Below, in pieces: positions 10,053 to 23,151 of a stretch of DNA of 64,000 bases (the stretch's first letter is position 1; every line of letters starts with the position of its first letter). Location of the stretch: contig NW_004451008.1 in the NCBI RefSeq assembly GCF_000321225.1, forward strand, positions 1,538,040 through 1,602,039. Direction: 5' to 3'. This stretch comes from Odobenus rosmarus divergens. Taxonomy: Eukaryota > Chordata > Mammalia > Carnivora > Odobenidae. Under the pieces are notes generated by a model. The model did no database searches. It saw only the letters and a list, made by a program, of their open reading frames with translations, and was not told where the DNA came from. A program made the position numbers and the translations under genes.

Positions 10053-13000
10053 CAACAGGACCAGGAGGAAACAGGACCCAGCACTATCCTTTGTCACCTG
10101 GCACCTGTTTCCATGGCAGCTGAGCCGGGAGCCAAGAGCCAGGCCTGGGGAGGAGGGAAGTCCCAAGAGAGAGTTCTAGGGCCCAGAGCTGGGCTGGAGA
10201 GGCAAGGCTGGGTAGTGACCCTGAGTGGAAAGGGCAGGCTGGGAGGCTCAGGCCCAGATCACAGCCACCCAGGACTTCAAGGGTCTCCACCCTCCTGCTT
10301 CCCCTACCGCTTCACCCTACTGCTCTTCCAAGTATCCTGCACATTGTGTGCTACAGTAACTATGACACCCTAGGGAGCCAAGGAGAAACAAGGGCTGAGG
10401 AAATGCAGAGCCTGCAGCTGGCACACCCCCTGATGTGTGGGGACCATCATTCACTATTCACAATTCACCAGTTGCTTGACCTATGTGCTGGCCAGGGTGG
10501 GAATAGCTCCCCCTTCATCCAGATCAGGAAATGGAGGTTTACACGGCTCTAAGAGCCTCATTCAAGACTCAGATCCAGGCCTTCCAAAACCAAGCTCATT
10601 TGTTCATTTATCAGAATACTACTGAGTTCTTAACACGTAGGGTTTGAGATAGAAGTGAGATGCCCTTTGCTCAGAAAGATCTCAAGCCAGTTGTGAGATA
10701 GAATGCAATCTGACACGCTATAAAAAACACAATGATAACATTTCAGATTCCTAGAATCTTAGAATTGTTAGAGCTCATATTTGGTTCCTGGCCCCAGGCC
10801 ACATGGAAGAAGATGCTGGAGGAATCAATTTGTTTTGTGCTGCAAGCTTCCACTGTCTCAGCTGCTGCTGAAAGAGGCCAGGCAATGGGGTACCCACAGT
10901 TCCCTGGTGCCCAATTTGAATACTTTAGAGACTAGGAGGGAAACTGACTCCAGATTTGCATAATCCAGATGAAGGCACAGACAGCAGAGGGAGGCACCCG
11001 GGCAGGGAAAAGACCAGGTGGTTTGGCACTTTGTCCCTCCCGGCTCTGCAGCATCTCTGCTTGGCCTCAGACCCCAATAGTTACCCTCAGTGGACTTCTG
11101 TCTTCCCACCTGCACAGGGGAGGCTGGCTAGATAGTAACTAGTGCCTCTTCCAGCCATAATCTACTTCTGATTCTTTAACCTGGAAACCAGATCCCTGGA
11201 AAGGTGGAGGCACACAAAGGGAACAGCATGCAGCATGGAAAAGGTTGCTAGGAACTGGAAAAGACTTTTCAGTGTTGCGTTCCAGTCTTGGCACTTGTCT
11301 TCAAGTGGTTTTTGCATGGGGTGAGGTCGGGGACAACCATTGCATCATCTCTTAGAACGGGGAAATGTTCTCCACTAGCTTTGTGCTGAAGACCTCAGAA
11401 AGGACAAAACCATGTCTTAGAGTCCTTGACCAAGAGCTCTAGAAGAGACTCTTAGAAATCTGATTTCTTCATTGGCTTCTTTATCTCTTGACATTGAATT
11501 AAGACACCTGAGGTTCAAAAATGGGAAATTACTTGGCCTCAGGACTGGGTTACTCACACATCCCTGGGGTAAGCTACCAGCCGAGGTGAGATGGGGGACC
11601 CATGAGTTCCCAGGAATTTAATGACTTGAGGAAATTATGGCCCAGGCTGGAGCCACATGCCAGGAATGAATCTGAGAACAAATGACAAAGAAGGAAAAGC
11701 AAAAAGATAGAGGGTGAAAATTGCCAGGGTTTATCTGTTTGTTTTCACCCAAATGATACAATCCCCTTAGGCCTAGCATCAGGTGTAATTTAGAGTGGGA
11801 GCCCTCTAAGCAGAGACCAATAGAATTCATCTTTCTGTGCAACAGACCTGTTTTCTCTCAAGAAGAAAATGTGCTTACAATCCAACCGATGAACAAAATG
11901 ACTACCTCAATTTTCTGCAAGGCACTGGATTGCTCCAGAAGCCACAAATTAAGAGCTCGCTAATGTAAAAATGTGTGCAGCTGTGGCCACATCACGTACT
12001 GGCCGTTTCATTATACATCCCTGCTGGTTTTTTAATCTAGATAATATTTTTTAATAAAGGAATTTTATTCCTTTATAAGATAAATTACTATGCACCTGTA
12101 TTGTACAAACAAAATCAGCAAGAGGGAGAGGGATAAAAAAAACAAACAAACTAGTCTCCTCTCCAATTTGGAATACGGGTTAATAAATATTAGTAAATAC
12201 TTTTGTAAAATGTTCATTACTCAAATGTTACGTATTTGAATAATACAAGGGATGGCAATGTAGAGTCTAGAATATGAAGGTAATAAAGAGTTGGAGAGGT
12301 GAGTAGGTATCACTTGAAGGGTTTTGGAGACTGTATGTAACCTTTACCCCACAGGTTTCAATGCATGGTCTTGACGGGGGGATATATCCCCTCTACCCAC
12401 TCCAGGCCCAGGGAAGAACCCCTACCATTGCCAGCCATTGTTATTGATGGGAATATGCTGTTCCAGAGGGATTTGAGGGCCCAGGAAGAAAAAAAAAGAA
12501 AGTTAAATAAAAGTGAGTTAGTGCAATTATGTTGGCTAATTGAACATAATAAAGAGAAAAAAAAGTGAGTTAGTGGTTCGGGATATTTCTTAACTAAGAA
12601 ACAAATCCAGAGGAAATGCAAGCTATGTCCAGTCTTCTCCTCTCTCTCCACAATCCAAAGATCCATGGAAGGTGCTACAGGACAAATCCAAGGTTCCCAG
12701 GGAATCTTTTTGAAGGGTGGTTAAGAAGGCGTCTCCATCCCCAGGCTGCAGCACTTGGAGAAAGCACAGCCCAAACTCTACTCCTTGAGCGGGATTGACT
12801 CTGAATCTCGGGAACGTTCACGTGGTCAGAACAGCTTTCAGTGCGTATAGTGAGACTACTTCCAGGAAGTATTTCAGGCCACTCTTTTAGCAACTGGCGG
12901 CAACGATAATACCTTCAGGCAGCCTAGATCCTTTTCCTGCTGGGATTCAAGGATCCAAATTCTATGGGCCATGCCTCAGGCACCCCAAAGTCTGTATTAA

Positions 13001-13338
13001 AGGTGGCCATATCTACTATTGCTTTTTTCAGGACCTTATTATGCTAGGCAAAAATTTCATGAAGAATTGTCACACTATGTAAGGGAAGTACATAAATAAA
13101 AAGAGTGCTCCCTGCTAGGGGGGAAAAAAGAGGATGGGAGTTGATTAAGTGAGTTAGTGGTTCAGGAAGGAAGAACGCAGAATTCTCCGCTGAAAAGAGA
13201 CAGTCGAACTCAGAGGGTCTGGAGATACTTTCAACAGATAAAGTCTATGCTGAATTCTGTCCAAGATGTTGAAGGCCTCCCTCAGAGTTCCTTAGCTATG
13301 CTCAGAGAACCTGCTGGTTTCTGACGAGCTGAGACTCA
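10053..13338. other. Intergenic upstream of RTP2, no gene seen
   Basis: The nearest part would hold the RTP2 promoter but shows no CpG island or TATA box that I can assign. The 17-base string 'aagtgagttagtggttc' occurs at about 12563 and again at about 13146, a small local duplication. No RNA gene was recognised. Confidence 0.5.
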
Positions 13339-13345
13339 CTACACA

Positions 13346-13376
<31 letters not shown>

Positions 13377-13379
13377 CAG
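13339..13379 (+). repeat. (CA)n microsatellite
   Basis: Pure CA repeats, broken once by an extra C near 13352. Confidence 0.9.
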
Positions 13380-13689
13380 AGCCATAGTTCCTCTCTGGGA
13401 CAATTCCAGGCATCATGACAGAGTGACAAGGAAGCCTGGGGAAGCTTATGTCAGCTGTTAAAGCTTCTCTTCTAAAATGACATTCATCACTTTCCCTCAC
13501 ATTCCATTGGTCAAAGCAGGTGAAACAGCCAGGCCTGCAAGGGCGCAGGGAAATAGATCTTGCCAAAGGTGAGGTGGTGGGTGGGTGCTTTAGGGAGTGG
13601 CCCTGAACATTATGAACAACAATAAAATCCATCACAGCACCCACCTGAACAATGGTTGCCTTCCTGGGAAAACAGAGCTGAACAGGTTC

Positions 13690-13978
13690 TATGGTGCAAG
13701 GTAGTTATAGGTATGACATATATTTCTTAAAAACCAAGAAAATGATTACCATTATGTCAAGATAGTAGTTATCTCAGTCTGGAGGGGGAGAGGTGACTGT
13801 AATAGGGGGTTATTATGTATTATGGGTAGGAGGGTTTCCAGGAGGCTGGCAAAGATTTCTCTGACCTGGGTGTGCATTATGCAAGTTTTCAGTGCTTAAT
13901 TATTCTTTAAAATTGTATGTGTATGTTTTATGTACTCTTCTGTATATATAACCTATTACACAATTTAAAATAAAATGG
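13690..13978 (+). repeat. Possible old L1 3' end
   Basis: A segment ending in 'aaaattgtatgtgtatgttt' and an A-rich tail 'aatttaaaataaaatgg' is typical of L1M 3' ends. Weakly supported. Confidence 0.35.
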
Positions 13979-14204
13979 ATACCACCTCTGCCTCTCCCCT
14001 TTCCTCAGATTGTCCCAAAGTACCAGCATCTAGAAATGGCCCTTCTGAACATTTTCGTTAAGATGGTCATAGATCATAAAACTGAAAGAAGCCTGGAGAA
14101 ACCATCATGCCCTTACCCTGAGAAAGGTATTAGGTAGATGAAGAAAAGGAGGTCAAAGAAAGAAATTATGAGAGACAGTATCTAGTAATAGTAAGCTCTC
14201 GGTA

Positions 14205-14380
14205 AATGTCCCAGGATCTTGAATGCACTTCTTCTACAGCACCTGCCATAATATCATTACATTCCTTCCACAAGACTGTCTTACTCATCTTGTATGTTTT
14301 CTCCAGCAAGTATCAAAACCTGAAACTCATAGTAGGTGCTCAGTAAAATCTTGTTTAATGAGTGAATAGAGGCAAGACTT
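14205..14380 (+). repeat. L2 3' end fragment
   Basis: The end 'catagtaggtgctcagtaaa' followed by 'tgtttaatgagtgaata' is the standard L2 3' terminal phrase; upstream 'ctacagcacctgccataa' agrees. Confidence 0.65.
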
Positions 14381-15343
14381 TACTGTGTGTATCCTTTACA
14401 ATGGAGGCTGACTGTGAATTCTAAAAACACAAAAACCATATAATAAGTTTCCAAAGACCCCAGAACATATGGATAGGCACATTATAGAAGTACAGTAGGT
14501 GTTGTGAATTTCATTCAGTTCATAACAACAAAGATTCATTTAATATCCATGACATGCTAGGATGAATATTTGTGCAGAGAGGGACACATTAATACATGAT
14601 CTGCCCATGAAGGTACCCCTTAAATTGTGGGACTGAAGGGGAATTCCAGCACTCCCAGCTTCTTGGAATTAGGTTTACAGTCATAGGTCTAGTCTAGAAT
14701 ATAATGTTTTTTGGCATTATAATCTCAACATAATGCCAGTTTTCAAAAAGAGGGGGAAAACCCTAAATCTACCCAAGCCGACCCCCAAGGAGGATATCTA
14801 ATTTTTAAATAGACTTCTCACTTCACTCAGACATATCAGACACATTGGGCACCGTTTTAAGAAATATCAGAAACCATAATCTGTATGCTGGGGCTGCAGA
14901 CCAGTCATGTGCTGGGGGTAATGTTATTCATAAACCACTTAAGGAAATGAGCTTGAAAAGATATATTTCATTAAGTCGGAAGTTCATACTGATATTTTCC
15001 AATGGGGTTTTAACATTGTTGCAAAAGTATTTTTATCCCAACTATAATTTCAGTCCTTTCTTCTTATAAAATAATGCTATAAATTGCTTAAACTAATATA
15101 AATAATTGTTTTGTCTGTCAACCATAAGTTCATTAGCACTAGATACTGCCATTAGCACTGACTATAAAAGCACTAGATAATTAATAATTAGATTAGATCA
15201 TTAATTTTTTGTATGTCCCACTGATTATGTACACTCAAATCACTTCATTTCAAGTGAGTGGTAATGAATTATGTATGCCTTGGTGATTTAATCACTTGTA
15301 TGACATTTTGTATGCTTTAGTTTTATTTACCCATTCAACATTC
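14381..15343. other. Intergenic, no gene seen
   Basis: AT-rich DNA with no recognised gene or repeat. Confidence 0.5.
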
Positions 15344-16735
15344 AACAACTATTGCTAGGTTTCCATCCTTTTCTAGGTGCTGGGGATAACACAGTGCAAA
15401 CAAGACAGAAATCCCTTCCTTCATGGTACCACATTCTACTGAGAGAGATAAACAATAAAATAATACTATGGTGGATGCTAATAGGACAGTTTTTCTTTAA
15501 AAAAAAATCAACAGGAGAGGGAGATGGAGAATGTATGGATGGAGGGGATTAGGGAGGATTATGGTTTAGACAGTGTGGGAAGAAAAGGTCTCAAATGAAA
15601 GCCATATCTGAGAAAAGCAAGAAAGAGATAATAAAGGGAGTCCTGCTAATAGGAGCAAAGGCATTCCAGGCAGGGCAAACAACAAGTGCAAAGTCCCTGT
15701 GCTTGTTTTCTGAGGCCGCTGGAACAAATTACCACAGACTTCATGGCTTAAAATAACAGAAATTTATTGTCTCATTAGTTCCGGAGGCCAAAAGTCTAAA
15801 ATCAGTATCACTGGGCGAAAACCAAGGTGCAGAGCCACACTCCCCCCAGAAACCCTAGAGAAGAATCATTTCTTAGCCTGTGGCCTTATCACTCTGGTCT
15901 TTGAGGCCAGCATCTTGGAATCTCTTTCTGGTCTGTCTTCACATTGCTTTCTCTGTGTGTAGTAGAATTTCCCTCTGCCTCCCTCTTATATATGTGATTG
16001 CGTTTAGGATGCCCACCCCCCCAACAAGTCATCCAGGAAAATCTCCCTGTCTCAAGCTTCTTAATTTAATCACATCTGCAAAGACCTTTTTGCTATGTAA
16101 GGTAACATCCACAGGTTCCAGGGATAGGATGTGACTGTCTTTGGAGGCCATGTCTCAGCCCCGCACAGCCCTTCAGTGGGAGTGCCCCTGTGTGTCCAGG
16201 GAACGGTGAGTGGGCCAGCATGGCACTGTGGCTTGCTCACAGGTTAGGAGTAGGGGAGATGGACCACTGCACACCAGGCGAGAGCCGGACCGCAAACAGC
16301 CTGCTAGGCCCTTCAGGAGAGCTGGTAAGAAGATTCGGGGCAGCAGAGTAACAGAACCTAACTTAGATTTGAGTAGAATCACCCATGTGCCAATCTAGGA
16401 GTTGATTGCAGGAGACAAGCAAGGACGCAGGGGAAGAAGTCAGGATGCTCTTTCAATATTAGAGAAGATTGAGTCACAGCCAGGGTGACAGAGTGGTGTG
16501 GTCGGACTCTGGTGGTACGGTCAGATTCTACACATATTATAACAGGATGTACCAAAAGATTGAACGTGGAGTATGTAAGAGAGAAGGCAGAGTCAAGGAC
16601 AACCTGAGCATCTGAGGGGCCATTATGGAGGTAGGAGTAAGGAGGAACAGGTTTGTGGGGAGATCAGGAGCATAGTTTGGAAGATGTTAAAATCTGAGAA
16701 ACCCAAGCTGATATGTCAAGTTGATAGTCACATGT
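15344..16735 (+). repeat. Old interspersed repeat split by a later insertion
   Basis: The left piece (15344-15714) has 'ctaggtgctggggataacac' and 'aggcattccaggcagggcaa'. The right piece (16171-16735) has 'gagtcaaggacaacctgagc' and 'agatcaggagcatagtttgg'. Both are in the same order as a common mammalian repeat, interrupted by the element at 15715-16170. The family is left open. Confidence 0.45.
15715..16170 (-). mobile_element. MaLR-like solo LTR (MLT1-type), minus orientation
   Basis: Begins 'ggaacaaattaccacagact' and 'ggcttaaaataacagaaatt', and ends 'ggtaacatccacaggttcca', which are hallmark phrases of a very common LTR-like family. No internal retroviral genes are present. Family name from memory. 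Confidence 0.5.
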
Positions 16736-17554
16736 AGTTTGTTTAATTTATTGTACTGTAAAGGCTTCAGAATTTTAACCTGTAATTCTTACATGGCAAA
16801 CACTTCCAGTTACTAATTTTTAGTTGGTCACAGCATTCAGTTACTGGAGAGGAAGGAAAGATGCTCAGAAAATGCAATGTCTCCCCATAGTGATGTACGA
16901 GAGCGTTTCCCACTCCTTGTCTGTAACGACTCAACACACACTGACACGTTGAAGGTTTATCTACAGGAGTCCTTGCTGCATAAACCCCACCTGGCTCTCA
17001 CTGTCTAAAATGGACGTAGACCTTGTAGCATTGCTATTGAGAATCTTGCAGCTGTAGCACCCAGAGCTCTTAGTTTTAAATTTGGGGCAAATTACCAACA
17101 ATGTTATAGGCCAAATAAAATGCAAGACATGTGTTGTTGAAACACCCCTTTTTGGATGTATCCAACTCGACCTCAAGTTTATGAAATCCTTTCTCATTGT
17201 GCCTTAATATTAAAGTTTTTACATTTATCTTTCCTCCTTTGCAGCACTACCAAGGGTTTCCTCTGAGAGCAGAATGTATTTGGATAAATACATGTACTGC
17301 CCATATTTGAAAGGCTTCCAGAAGGAGTGCTGCACGAATAAAGCCTTGAAGAATCAACTATTGCAGTTAAACAAAGAAGGGGAGTAAATGTATTCTAAGC
17401 AGCAGGAACGATCTGCAAAAAATTCAAGGATAAAATAATCTAGAATCATTCTGGACACTCTGTATCAACTAGGACATCTGCATCACAGAAGGGAATGATA
17501 AAGGTTGAGGCCTGAGAAGTATGTGGGACTGGGGCTGTGAAGGACTTTTTAAAA
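16736..17554. other. Intergenic, no gene seen
   Basis: Unique-looking DNA. A stretch at 16960-17390 reads like old transcribed or repeat sequence but cannot be identified. Confidence 0.45.
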
Positions 17555-18270
17555 CTTTTTATTATTTTTACTTTTTTCCAGTTTTATTCCAGGTATAACT
17601 GATCTACATCACTGTAGACGTTTAGGTGTACAGCACGACACTTTGACTTACATATAGTATGAAATGATTACCGCTGTAAGTTTAGTCAGCATCCATCATC
17701 TCATACGGATGCAACAAAAAGAGAGAGAGAGAGAGAAAAAAAGAAAATTTCTTCTTGTGATGAGAACTCTTAGGATTTACTCTCTTCACAACTTTCCTAT
17801 ACATTATCCAGCAGTGTTAGCTGTGGTCACATGCTGTCCCTTCCATTCCAAGTACTTGTTTCTCTTCTAACTGCAAGTTTGCACCTTTTGACCACTTTTC
17901 TCCTAGTCTCCTTCCCCCTTCCCCTGCCTCTGATAACCATAAATCTGATCCCTTTTTCTATGAGTTTGTTTTTATGTATCTGTCGGGGGCTTTTTTGTTT
18001 GATTTTTTTAAGATCCACATATAAGTGAGATCATACATTTGTTTTTCTCTGTCTGACTTATCTCACTTAGCATAATGCCCTCAGCATCCATCCAGGTTGG
18101 TGCAAATGGCAGGATTTCCTCATTTTTTATGGCTGAATAATATATTTATATGCCACAACTTCTTTATCCATTCATCCATTGATGGACACTTAGGTTTTTT
18201 CCATGTCTTAGCTATTGTAAATAATGCTGCTATAAACACAGGGGTGCAGGTATCTTTTTCAGTTAGTGTC
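17555..18270 (-). mobile_element. LINE-1 3' fragment, minus orientation
   Basis: Read on the plus strand, it contains the reverse complement of the end of L1 ORF2 and the 3' UTR: 'tttatccattcatccattga', 'tagctattgtaaataatgct', 'tctcacttagcataatgccc'. A (GA)n run sits at about 17718-17740. It is 5'-truncated and does not encode a functional protein. Confidence 0.8.
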
Positions 18271-19344
18271 TATGAAAGATCTTTAAACATTATGTGAAAA
18301 GTTAAGATTTTGTCCTAGAGGAAATGTGGACTTAGTGAATTGTTTTAAGGCTGAAGTATGTGATCAGATTTGCACATTGGTAATGGGCCATTTCAAGACC
18401 TCACTCTCCCTTCCCCCATAAATTGGCTGGAGTTTCCAATGCTGTTCTCATGACAGTCTAACTCTGGGTTCTGATCTACTTAGCTTCTTGCAAATCCAGA
18501 CCCTTCTGCAGGAGGGTGGGTAGAACCTCCACTCCATCATACCAAAACAACACCGTAGAGAGTTCTGTTGTGCACAGCCAATTGAGACCTACTGGATTAA
18601 GCATTGAGCAAATGGAGAAATAAATAGTCTATAGTGCTCATATTGGAAAGCAATTAATACTCAGAATTTGAATATTACATGTCTTTAATGACTTTATTTT
18701 GTCAATGAAACTTCTATGAACCATTTTCCTGAATGGAGTTCATATGAACCAGAAATGAAAACACTATCGTTTCTAAGTCTGCATTTGCGAAATGGACACA
18801 GACACTCTCAGGAGATAACCATGAAATTACCTTAAATCTCCCACTTAGTTTTAAAAAGATGATACAGAGGGACAGGAAAAGCTTAATGTGGATTCATGCT
18901 GGTAGACGGGGGAAAGAGGGAGTTTAAAAAGAACTTAATAAATAATATACTGGAGAGTACATCCTATGATAAGTAGAAACTACAGTTGCCAGAGGTTTAA
19001 CAGTTACTTAATCGGTGTCGCTCCTTGCAAAGGCAATTAAGCAAAATCCAAGAGGGCAAAGAAACTCTAAGTTTCAGTCCAGAAGGTTTCAGTGTCCAAG
19101 GCGACCTACTGATGGAAACTGGTCAGAGTATGACACCAAGCTCACGGATAGCTGCAGTTTCCACATGGGAGTCCAGGTCATTCTTCCAAGAGACTATATG
19201 ATGTAAGAAAAAGCAGAAACTGCAACCCACTTCTGGAGGCCCCAGGAACTGGGCAAGGAAACAGAAGATTATTTCCTCATCTTAAAAATTCACTGGGAAG
19301 AAAATCCTAATAAAATTTTATTATTATAAAAGTGAATAGTGATA
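18271..19344. other. Intergenic, no gene seen
   Basis: No gene or repeat confidently recognised. Confidence 0.5.
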
Positions 19345-19555
19345 TGATGCTGACTTTGCATCGCGAGTATTTCTGAGTACTTTACGTATATTCATGCATT
19401 TTGGCACACAAGAACACTATGAGGTTGGTACTGTAATTACTATCCCCATTTTACAGGTGAGGAAACTGAGCATAGAAAGGTTAAGTTGTTTACTGGTGGT
19501 CACATAGTTACTAAGGGACGGTTCCAGGATTTGAACCCAAACAATGTGGCTCACG
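19345..19555 (-). repeat. MIR SINE
   Basis: The classic reverse-complement MIR string: 'ccccattttacaggtgagg' then 'aaactgagcatagaaaggtt' and 'caggatttgaacccaaac'. Near full length. Confidence 0.85.
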
Positions 19556-20644
19556 GGCTGGATGCATTTATCCACTAAACTTTTCCCTACATCCAGTTTT
19601 AAAAGTAATAAACCCCTTGTAAAATTTCAAGCAATACAAAAATACAGTAACAAAGAAACAAAAGTTCCACATTCTCTTTACCCCACCTCTCCCTGCCCTT
19701 CATTTTTTGTGGCAAGTTATTATGGATAAAAATTTCGAATTTATTTGGCTATAGAATATATTTGATTAAAATGGATCATCATGTTTTGGGGTCTATAATT
19801 TGTAAGGCTATGTAGCCCCGGTATCTTTCCAGGGCAGTACATGATGATTTATGAGCCTTGTTGTGAGCCTGCGTTAGTACTGGGCGCCCGGCTGAGGCCA
19901 GCACCACACCTTGGCAGCTGCCCCCCATCAGAGCTCCCCTGCGTGACTGCAAGGCAGCGCCTTGTGATGCCACCACAATACTGCTTCTGTAGGAAAGCAG
20001 TCTTTCATCAAAAGGAGGCAGAAACTGTTAGAAGTTGAAAAAGCAATGAATTGGTGATGTGAGCCCATGCTTTGGCAGCCCATGATGCTCTCGAAATGTG
20101 ACTCCAGTAGAAACCAGAAAGCCTTTGCAAATATTTCTGAGTTCTTGACTTGGGATCCAGGAAAATCGAGGCAGTGTCCACTATGGGGACTATTTTTAAA
20201 TGGCGTCCATTACTAAACAGTTATTGACTCTATGAGTGCAGAGTGTCAGCTGAGGCTCTGAGACTGTTGGGATGACCACAACACATCATCTGCCCTGCTG
20301 GACTCGGTCCGGGCAGCACAGTATTGCCTTTGTTTACAGCCTTGAAACAATTACACCTTTACCTCATGGCATCCTGTCCATGAACCCTTGTTCCCTTGCT
20401 AGAATAAACTTCTATCTTCTTCTCTGACCCACAAGTTGTTTAGGGGTAGAATTCTTAAAATTCACAGACAAATGGAATTTTTCCGGCTCCCATTTTATTA
20501 TTTATTACTATTGATTTTTCCCTTAATTTCATTGTCTTGAGAGAATGTGGTCTGTATGGTAGCAATCATTTGACACTTTCTGAGGCTTCTGTTGAATTAT
20601 ACTTTTTTGTGTTTATTTTTTTAAAATTTATATTGAATCTATTT
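19556..20644. other. Intergenic, no gene seen
   Basis: No gene recognised. The short plus-strand frame at 19841-20038 has many Cys and Pro but no conserved motif. Confidence 0.5.
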
Positions 20645-20890
20645 AGAAAGGTAGCATAATATTATAAATAAAAGTTCAGACTCTAGAGAGCAAGATATGG
20701 ATTTTAATCTCAGCTCTGCCAGTTACTGTCTGAAGAAAATTGGGTGAATATCTCAGTCTCCACATCTGAAAGTAGGGGTATTAATAGAAATCATTGCAGT
20801 GGGTTTTTGAGGGGATCAATGAGCTCATAGCTGTACAGAGCTAGAGACAATTCCCAGCTCATAGTGAATGTTCAATACATATTATTTACT
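20645..20890 (+). repeat. MIR SINE
   Basis: Shows 'aatctcagctctgccagtta', a region equivalent to 'tcagtctccacatctgaaa', and 'ctcatagtgaatgttcaata', in MIR order on the plus strand. Confidence 0.75.
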
Positions 20891-20947
20891 ATTATTATGC
20901 CATTATATTACATTGCTATTATTACATTCCATGTATATAATGTTCTT

Positions 20948-21147
20948 TTTTATTTTTTTTAAAGATTTCTTTATTTATTTTAGAGAAAGAATGCATGAGC
21001 CATGGGAGGGGCAGAGGGAGAGAGAGAGGGGAAGCAGACTCCCCACTTACCGGGGAGCCCTACACAGAGCAAGATCTCAGGACCCCGAGATCATAACCAG
21101 AGCTGAAACCAAAAGACACTTAAGCAACTGAGCCACCCAGGCACCCC
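20948..21147 (-). mobile_element. Carnivore SINEC element, minus orientation
   Basis: Starts with a T-rich tail and 'aaagatttctttatttattt', has a purine-rich centre, and ends 'ctgagccacccaggcacccc'. The 'aagcagactcccc' body supports a caniform host. Confidence 0.92.
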
Positions 21148-21184
21148 TCCATGTATATAACAATCTTTTTGTTTTTCTTGCCAA

Positions 21185-21192
21185 GGCATATT

Positions 21193-21235
<43 letters not shown>

Positions 21236-21525
21236 TATTAGTTTCCGAGGCAGAATGTAGCGATTCATCAGTTGCATATGACACCCAGTGCTCATTACAT
21301 TACACGCCCTCCTTAATGCCCATCGCCCAGTTACCCCATCCCCCCACCCACCTCCCCTCCACCAACTTTCAGTCTGCTTCCTAGAGTTCAGTGTCTCTTA
21401 TGGTTTGCCTCCCTCTCTGTTTTCATCTTATTTTATTTTCCTTCCCTTCCCCTACGTTCATCTGTTTTGTTTCTTAAATTCCACATATGAGTGAAATCAT
21501 ATATTTGTCTTTCTCTGACTTAGAA
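21185..21525 (-). mobile_element. Carnivore LINE-1 3' end with (TTTA)n tail, minus orientation
   Basis: About twelve TTTA units (reverse complement of the L1 tail) are followed by 'gcgattcatcagttgcatat', 'acacccagtgctcattacat', 'cccatcgcccagttacccca' and 'ttccacatatgagtgaaatc'. This is the 3' UTR of a carnivore-lineage L1. It is truncated, with no intact ORF. Confidence 0.85.
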
Positions 21526-21534
21526 CATTCTTAA

Positions 21535-21885
21535 ATGACAAAATTATACAGATGAAGAACAGTGGTTGCCAGGGGGTAGGGATGAAGGGAGGGAAGAGGG
21601 TAACTGTGAACGGGCAGCACGAATCCGTGAATCTACACATGAGATAAAACCACATAGAACTACACACGCACACAGGAGTACGTGCAAAACTAGTGAAATC
21701 TGAATAAGATCTGTAGATTGTACCAACTGTGTTGACTTCCTGGCTTTGATACTGTGCTGTGGTTATGTAAGATGTTACCATTGGGGGAAATTGGAATGGG
21801 AGAAGGGTACACAGAACTTCTCTGTACTATTTGTGTAACTTCCTGTGAATCTATAATTATTTAAAAATAAATTTAAAAAAAAGAC
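21535..21885 (+). mobile_element. Older LINE-1 (L1M) 3' end, plus orientation
   Basis: Has 'acagtggttgccagggggt', 'agatgttaccattgggggaa', 'cttcctgtgaatctataatt' and an A-rich end, the usual L1M 3' UTR order. It abuts the younger L1 in the opposite direction. Confidence 0.75.
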
Positions 21886-22045
21886 CATCGTAGAACATTG
21901 TGAGTGTTCAAGAAATGTTATTTAGTATTACTTATTTTTGTCGTAGCAGTTTTTCTAAGTTTTTGTGCATTTAACATACATTAATTTTGAAATAAAACAA
22001 TGTTATTTTTTAAAAAAGATTTTGCTTTAGCAAAGTTACAAATTG

Positions 22046-22248
22046 TTTTTTTTTTTAAAGATTTTATTTATTTATTTGACAGAGAGAGAGAGCACAAGCA
22101 GGGGGAGTGGCAGGCAGAGGGAGAGGGAGAAGCAGACTCCCCGCTGAGCAGGGGGAGCCCGAACCCAAGGGTTCGATCCCAGGACCCTGGGATCATGACC
22201 TGAGCCGAAGGCAGACACTTGACCTACTGAGCCACCCAGGCACCCCCT
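22046..22248 (-). mobile_element. Carnivore SINEC element with target-site duplication
   Basis: The full body runs from 'aaagattttatttatttatt' to 'ctgagccacccaggcacccc'. It is flanked by a 14-bp direct repeat, aaagttacaaattg at 22032-22045 and aaagttacaaactg at 22049-22062 (one mismatch), which shows L1-mediated insertion. Confidence 0.95.
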
Positions 22249-22977
22249 AAAGTTACAAACTGTTAAATATATAGGAACTCATGTTAAGTAGGTTGGAGTT
22301 TGTGATAGCTAGTGTCACATCGTAAGCCCCTTCTGAACTGTGAAAATGTCGGGAGGCAGGGATAGGGAAGCCCCAAATCCTGGGTCTGTGAATGTTGGTC
22401 CAGTGGATGCAGAAAACACTGGAAACAATAGATGAGAAAGGGCGGTCCTCCAGCCATTAGCCCTCTGTGGTCTCCATGAGTGATTTCTATTCCCAGGACG
22501 CCCCCAGCAAGAGCAATCACTGTCTCCCAGTTACTTCAGCTGGAAAAGTCAGGGTCATGGTTTCTAGAAGGGGCCTTGGATATTATCCTGTGCAGTCTTT
22601 TCATGTATAGTCAGAAGCTGAGGACCAGGGAGAACTAGCTTGCTGACTCAGCCAAGGGACCTTGACTCAAGGCCAGAGCTGCTTGCCCAGGATCTCACGG
22701 CATGGGCCCAAGCCAGCGGGGTTTGGATGATACCCCTCCACCCTCATGTACCCAGGGTCACTTGAATATGGTTGGGAGAGGAAAGCTGAAGGGGCAATTC
22801 CAGCCCTCAGCATCGAAGGGGAGTGGCAAGATGCTCAGGGTGCAGCCAATCCACACCTGGTACCAGGCATCCAGAGCTTGGATGCAGATGTGGAGCTGTG
22901 TGACTTGCCCTGGTGGCTTCCTCTCTAACGTTCAGAATTGGGGATTTTGACCCAAAGAGAATTCTAGCTCTGAAATT

Positions 22978-23151
22978 ATTTTTCTTTAAGATTTTATTTA
23001 CCTATTGGAGAAAGCGAGTGTGCTCACACTAGCGGGGGAGGAGCAGAGGGAGAGGGAGCATGGAGCTGGACGTGAGGCTCCATCCCAAGACCCCGAGATC
23101 ATAACCTCAGCCAATGGCAGACGCTTAACTGAGCCACCCAGGTGCCCCTCC
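22978..23151 (-). mobile_element. Carnivore SINEC element with target-site duplication
   Basis: The body ends 'ctgagccacccaggtgcccc'. The flanks agctctgaaatt (22966-22977) and agttctgaaatt (23152-23163) form a 12-bp duplication with one mismatch. A deletion in the middle makes it shorter than the copy at 22046. Confidence 0.9.
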
